Source: Woeseia sp.
GTDB lineage: Bacteria > Pseudomonadota > Gammaproteobacteria > Steroidobacterales > Woeseiaceae
DNA length: 8,049 nt
Reading direction: 5' to 3'
Assembly (NCBI GenBank): GCA_018701055.1
Contig: JABIUH010000157.1
Span: 1-8,049 of the forward strand
The notes under the pieces were generated by a model, which did no database searches, had not been told where the DNA came from, and saw nothing but the letters and a program-made list of their open reading frames with translations. The position numbers and the translations under genes were made by a program. Below are positions 5,822-8,049 of the stretch, in pieces (position 1 is the stretch's first letter; each line of letters begins with the position of its first letter).

Positions 5822-5986
5822 AAATTGGAACAAGGCCTGAGTTTAGTCGATGCAGGCAAGTACGGCGGAGTCGGATATATTACATCGCAGTAAGGTGGCC
5901 GCGATGATCCGTATTTCATTTCGATTCATGCCGCTGGAATTGAAAGGTCGACCTCGCCAAGCACCGACACGCCTTCGTAAAACATC

Positions 5987-7258
5987 ATGAATACGAATTT
6001 ACAAATGGAATCCACGAATGAATCCGCCGTGATTGTCGGATCCGGAATTGTCGGAATTGCCTGCGCTCATTATTTGATGAAGCACGGGTTCGATGTAACG
6101 GTCATCGATCAGTCCTCAATCGCAAGCCAATGCTCACACGGAAACCTGGGCTATATCTGTCCAAGTCATGTACTTCCGTTAACCGAACCCGCCGCCATTG
6201 GTACTGCGATTAAGTCTTTTTTCGATCGGAACGCGCCGTTTCGAGTCAAGCCACGACTTAGTCCTGCGTTCTGCAACTGGATGTGGCAATTCGCGAGACG
6301 GTGCAATCGCCGTCAAATGCTCGACGCGGCTGCTCATCTCAAATCTATTCTGGATTCGTCGATGATCGAGTATCGCGAGATCATCCGCGAACAGTCGCTT
6401 GACTGCGAGTGGCACGATTCCGGCCTACTCCATGTGTTGGAGACAAATTCCGGCATGCGGGACTTTGCGGAAACAGACAAGCTACTCGCGGACCAATTCG
6501 GAGTCGAAGCGCAGCGTATCGAGGGCAAGGACCTGACTGAGTTCGACCCCGCGTTCAGACCAGGATTGGCCGGTGCCTTCTACTACGAAGGCGACGCATT
6601 TGTTCGACCCGACCTCCTGAATGGGCGTTGGTACCAAAATCTCAAACGTAATGGCGTCACTTTTATCGAGGACTGCAAACTAACGACAGTTGAGAAAAAG
6701 GCCGGGCAAATAAAAAGTCTTCAAACGTCGCAAGGAAAGATTAAGGCGGATCGATTTGTTTTTGCTACCGGCGCGTGGAGCACCCAATTATCATCGCACC
6801 TCGGCTGTCGTATCCCTGTCGAACCAGGCAAGGGTTATTCGATAACAATGAAACGCCCCGATCTTTGCCCAAAGTATCCGATGTTGTTTCCGGAGCACAA
6901 TGTCGGTGTGACGCCGTTCGATCGTGGGTATCGCCTGGGATCGATGATGGAATTCGTTGGCTTCGACACGTCGATACCGGAACGCAGGATCCGCCAACTA
7001 CGAAAATCCGCGCAACCATATCTTGTCGAGCCGTTCACGGAGGAGATTCAGGAAACGTGGTACGGATGGCGACCCATGACCTGGGACAGCTTGCCGATTA
7101 TTGGCCAGGTTCCGCGATTAGATAACGCCTATCTGGCCACGGGGCATAACATGCTCGGACTGAGCCTCGCAGCCGCCACCGGCAAGCTCATCGTGGAAAT
7201 CATTCAGGATAAGCCCACTCATATCGACTCAAGCGCATTTTCGCCCGAGCGATTTTGA
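5987..7258 (+). CDS. FAD-dependent D-amino-acid dehydrogenase/oxidase (DadA-like, DAO family)
   Basis: A complete 423-residue DAO-superfamily flavoenzyme. The N-terminal Rossmann motif VIVGSGIVGIACAHYL (GxGxxG at 18-23) binds the FAD ADP moiety, followed by VTVIDQ (beta2 acidic end). The middle has RPDLLNGRWYQNLKRNGV and FVFATGAW. The C-terminal DadA-like signature is WRPMTWDSLPIIG then YLATGHNMLGLSLAAATGKL. DadA enzymes oxidatively deaminate D-amino acids to 2-oxo acids and pass electrons to the membrane; relatives act on D-hydroxyproline or other amines, so the substrate is open. Length matches DadA (about 416-432). No good ribosome binding site precedes ATG 5987, and an in-frame TAA at 5978 blocks a more upstream start; ATG 6005 is an alternative. 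It is the only intact gene between the two direct repeats and has no clear promoter. Confidence 0.85.
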   Translation: MNTNLQMESTNESAVIVGSGIVGIACAHYLMKHGFDVTVIDQSSIASQCSHGNLGYICPSHVLPLTEPAAIGTAIKSFFDRNAPFRVKPRLSPAFCNWMWQFARRCNRRQMLDAAAHLKSILDSSMIEYREIIREQSLDCEWHDSGLLHVLETNSGMRDFAETDKLLADQFGVEAQRIEGKDLTEFDPAFRPGLAGAFYYEGDAFVRPDLLNGRWYQNLKRNGVTFIEDCKLTTVEKKAGQIKSLQTSQGKIKADRFVFATGAWSTQLSSHLGCRIPVEPGKGYSITMKRPDLCPKYPMLFPEHNVGVTPFDRGYRLGSMMEFVGFDTSIPERRIRQLRKSAQPYLVEPFTEEIQETWYGWRPMTWDSLPIIGQVPRLDNAYLATGHNMLGLSLAAATGKLIVEIIQDKPTHIDSSAFSPERF

Positions 7259-7319
7259 GCGTTCACCAGGCTCTGCGTGTATACGGAAACAGGACAGTCT
7301 TTTACACTTGATCGTCTGG

Positions 7320-7420
7320 CCGAATTCAGAATGAGGAAAGCCGACTTCTTTCCCGTTAGGGAAGCCAAACTTTTTGACTAAGAATGTTGCGCGGGAAATT
7401 GAACCAAATCCAACATTCGC
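7320..7420 (+). repeat. Direct repeat copy B (degenerate copy of the tRNA-Pro 3' flank)
   Basis: A diverged copy of 3963-4063 in the same orientation. Its first 46 bases hold 40 identities, including CTTCTTTCCCG and TAGGGAAGC. The 3' arm of the terminator stem is changed (GAAGCCAAACTTTTT against GAAGCTGGCTTTTTT), so the long stem is lost and only TTCCC-GTTA-GGGAA remains before a T5 run. It is at best a weak terminator for the gene before it. No tRNA-like sequence precedes it. Confidence 0.85.
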
Positions 7421-7449
7421 AATATCGACCAGGTGCATCGAAAAGGCGT

Positions 7450-8049
7450 TCAGTCCCCTGGAGTCTGACTCAGGACTGACATCAAAATCGCAATTCCTTC
7501 AACAAAACTTCCGAGGCGAATGTTCTCGTTGGGGCTGTGCTGATTATTGTCGATATTGACGGTTGGTACTTTTGCAGCCGGCACGCCCAGTGTTTCAACG
7601 AATGGAGAGATGGGGACTGAGCCACCCGAAGTGCGAATCAGAATCGGCTCTTGGCCATAAAGGTGCCGCATGCCGCTACGCGCCATTTGACCCGCAGCAG
7701 CATTCATATCTGATCGATATGCGTCGTACCAAAAGTTGTATTCAAACGTAACGAGATTCGCAAACTTAAGACGTTCGTCATCAGATGGTTCGTGGTCGAT
7801 GACGTGATATCCGAGTTCAGCTAGTCGCGATCGAACAAGGTCCAACAAATATAGATAGTCAGACTCCTTCACCAATCGAATGTCGATTTCTGCCGTGGCG
7901 GTTGCCGGCACGATCGTGCGCGCCTCTTTTCCAACCCAGCCCGATGACATTCCGCGAATGTTGAGAGATGGATATTGAATAGCTTCCTGAAGTGTCGGCG
8001 CAACAGCGTCAGCCCGGATCAACCCCATGTCATTTAGAATCTGTTCTTC
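7450..8049 (-). CDS. M20 family metallopeptidase, C-terminal part (5' end outside the window)
   Basis: The frame is open from the window edge (first codons EEQILND) to TGA at 7452-7450 and gives 199 residues. It covers part of the dimerisation domain (MSSGWVGKEARTIVPATATAEIDIRLV) and the end of the catalytic domain of an M20 dipeptidase/carboxypeptidase-type zinc enzyme. RTSGGSVPI and NNQHSPNENIRLG are typical; the His in the latter is the last metal ligand. The other ligands and the catalytic Glu would lie upstream of the window. Members hydrolyse dipeptides or C-terminal residues; substrate and location cannot be decided. ATG 8028 is internal, not a start. The gene converges on the dadA-like gene, with 191 bp and repeat copy B between them. 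Confidence 0.88.
   Translation of the reverse strand, partial: EEQILNDMGLIRADAVAPTLQEAIQYPSLNIRGMSSGWVGKEARTIVPATATAEIDIRLVKESDYLYLLDLVRSRLAELGYHVIDHEPSDDERLKFANLVTFEYNFWYDAYRSDMNAAAGQMARSGMRHLYGQEPILIRTSGGSVPISPFVETLGVPAAKVPTVNIDNNQHSPNENIRLGSFVEGIAILMSVLSQTPGD

Noticed and set aside
6765..7125. Several overlapping open frames on both strands inside the dadA-like gene
   Set aside because: All lie within the well-supported DAO coding frame and show no family motifs or ribosome binding sites.
7259..7319. Possible decayed second tRNA-Pro before repeat copy B
   Set aside because: No acceptor, anticodon or T-loop sequence can be aligned there; similarity to the tRNA locus starts only at the CCA.

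Overview
The window looks like a chromosomal segment of a gammaproteobacterium with moderate G+C. The order rplU-rpmA-obgE on the minus strand, with a long-chain polyprenyl diphosphate synthase gene (ispB) divergent from it, is the classical gammaproteobacterial arrangement. REP-like palindromes and an abundance of peptidase genes fit a free-living (perhaps marine or soil) member of that class, but the genus cannot be fixed from the sequence. The taxonomic guess is inference.

Layout. Positions 1-152 hold the 3' end of an unidentified plus-strand gene, convergent with obgE. Positions 153-298 are a short intergenic region with two REP-like palindromes. Positions 299-2295 hold the ribosomal/GTPase operon on the minus strand: rplU (L21, with an unusual 74-residue Lys/Ala/Pro-rich tail), rpmA (L27, GTG start), two hairpins, then obgE. 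A strong sigma70-type promoter for it lies at 2416-2444. ispB occupies 2555-3559 on the plus strand. A decayed C-terminal remnant of a DAO-type FAD oxidoreductase follows (about 3568-3843), then a tRNA-Pro(CGG) at 3889-3965 with a strong intrinsic terminator.

From 3963 onward the window is accessory and visibly rearranged. About 100 bp starting at the tRNA CCA end recur as a diverged direct copy at 7320-7420. Between the copies lie a minus-strand M24 aminopeptidase-P-like fragment without its N-terminal part (4183-4752), a plus-strand DUF885 metallopeptidase also without its N-terminal part (about 4730-5821), joined head to head, and a full-length DadA-like FAD-dependent D-amino-acid dehydrogenase/oxidase (5987-7258). 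After the second repeat copy comes the 3' part of a minus-strand M20 peptidase gene (7450 to the window end).

How the parts fit: 299-3559 is housekeeping (large ribosomal subunit proteins, the ribosome-assembly GTPase, quinone side-chain synthesis). The tRNA flank has collected peptide and amino-acid catabolism genes, at least three of them now remnants. The most notable signals are the tRNA-anchored direct repeat around a 3.36-kb block, the double truncation at about 4730-4752, and the repeat-encoded tail of L21. No CRISPR array, integrase, transposase or obvious new defence system is visible.
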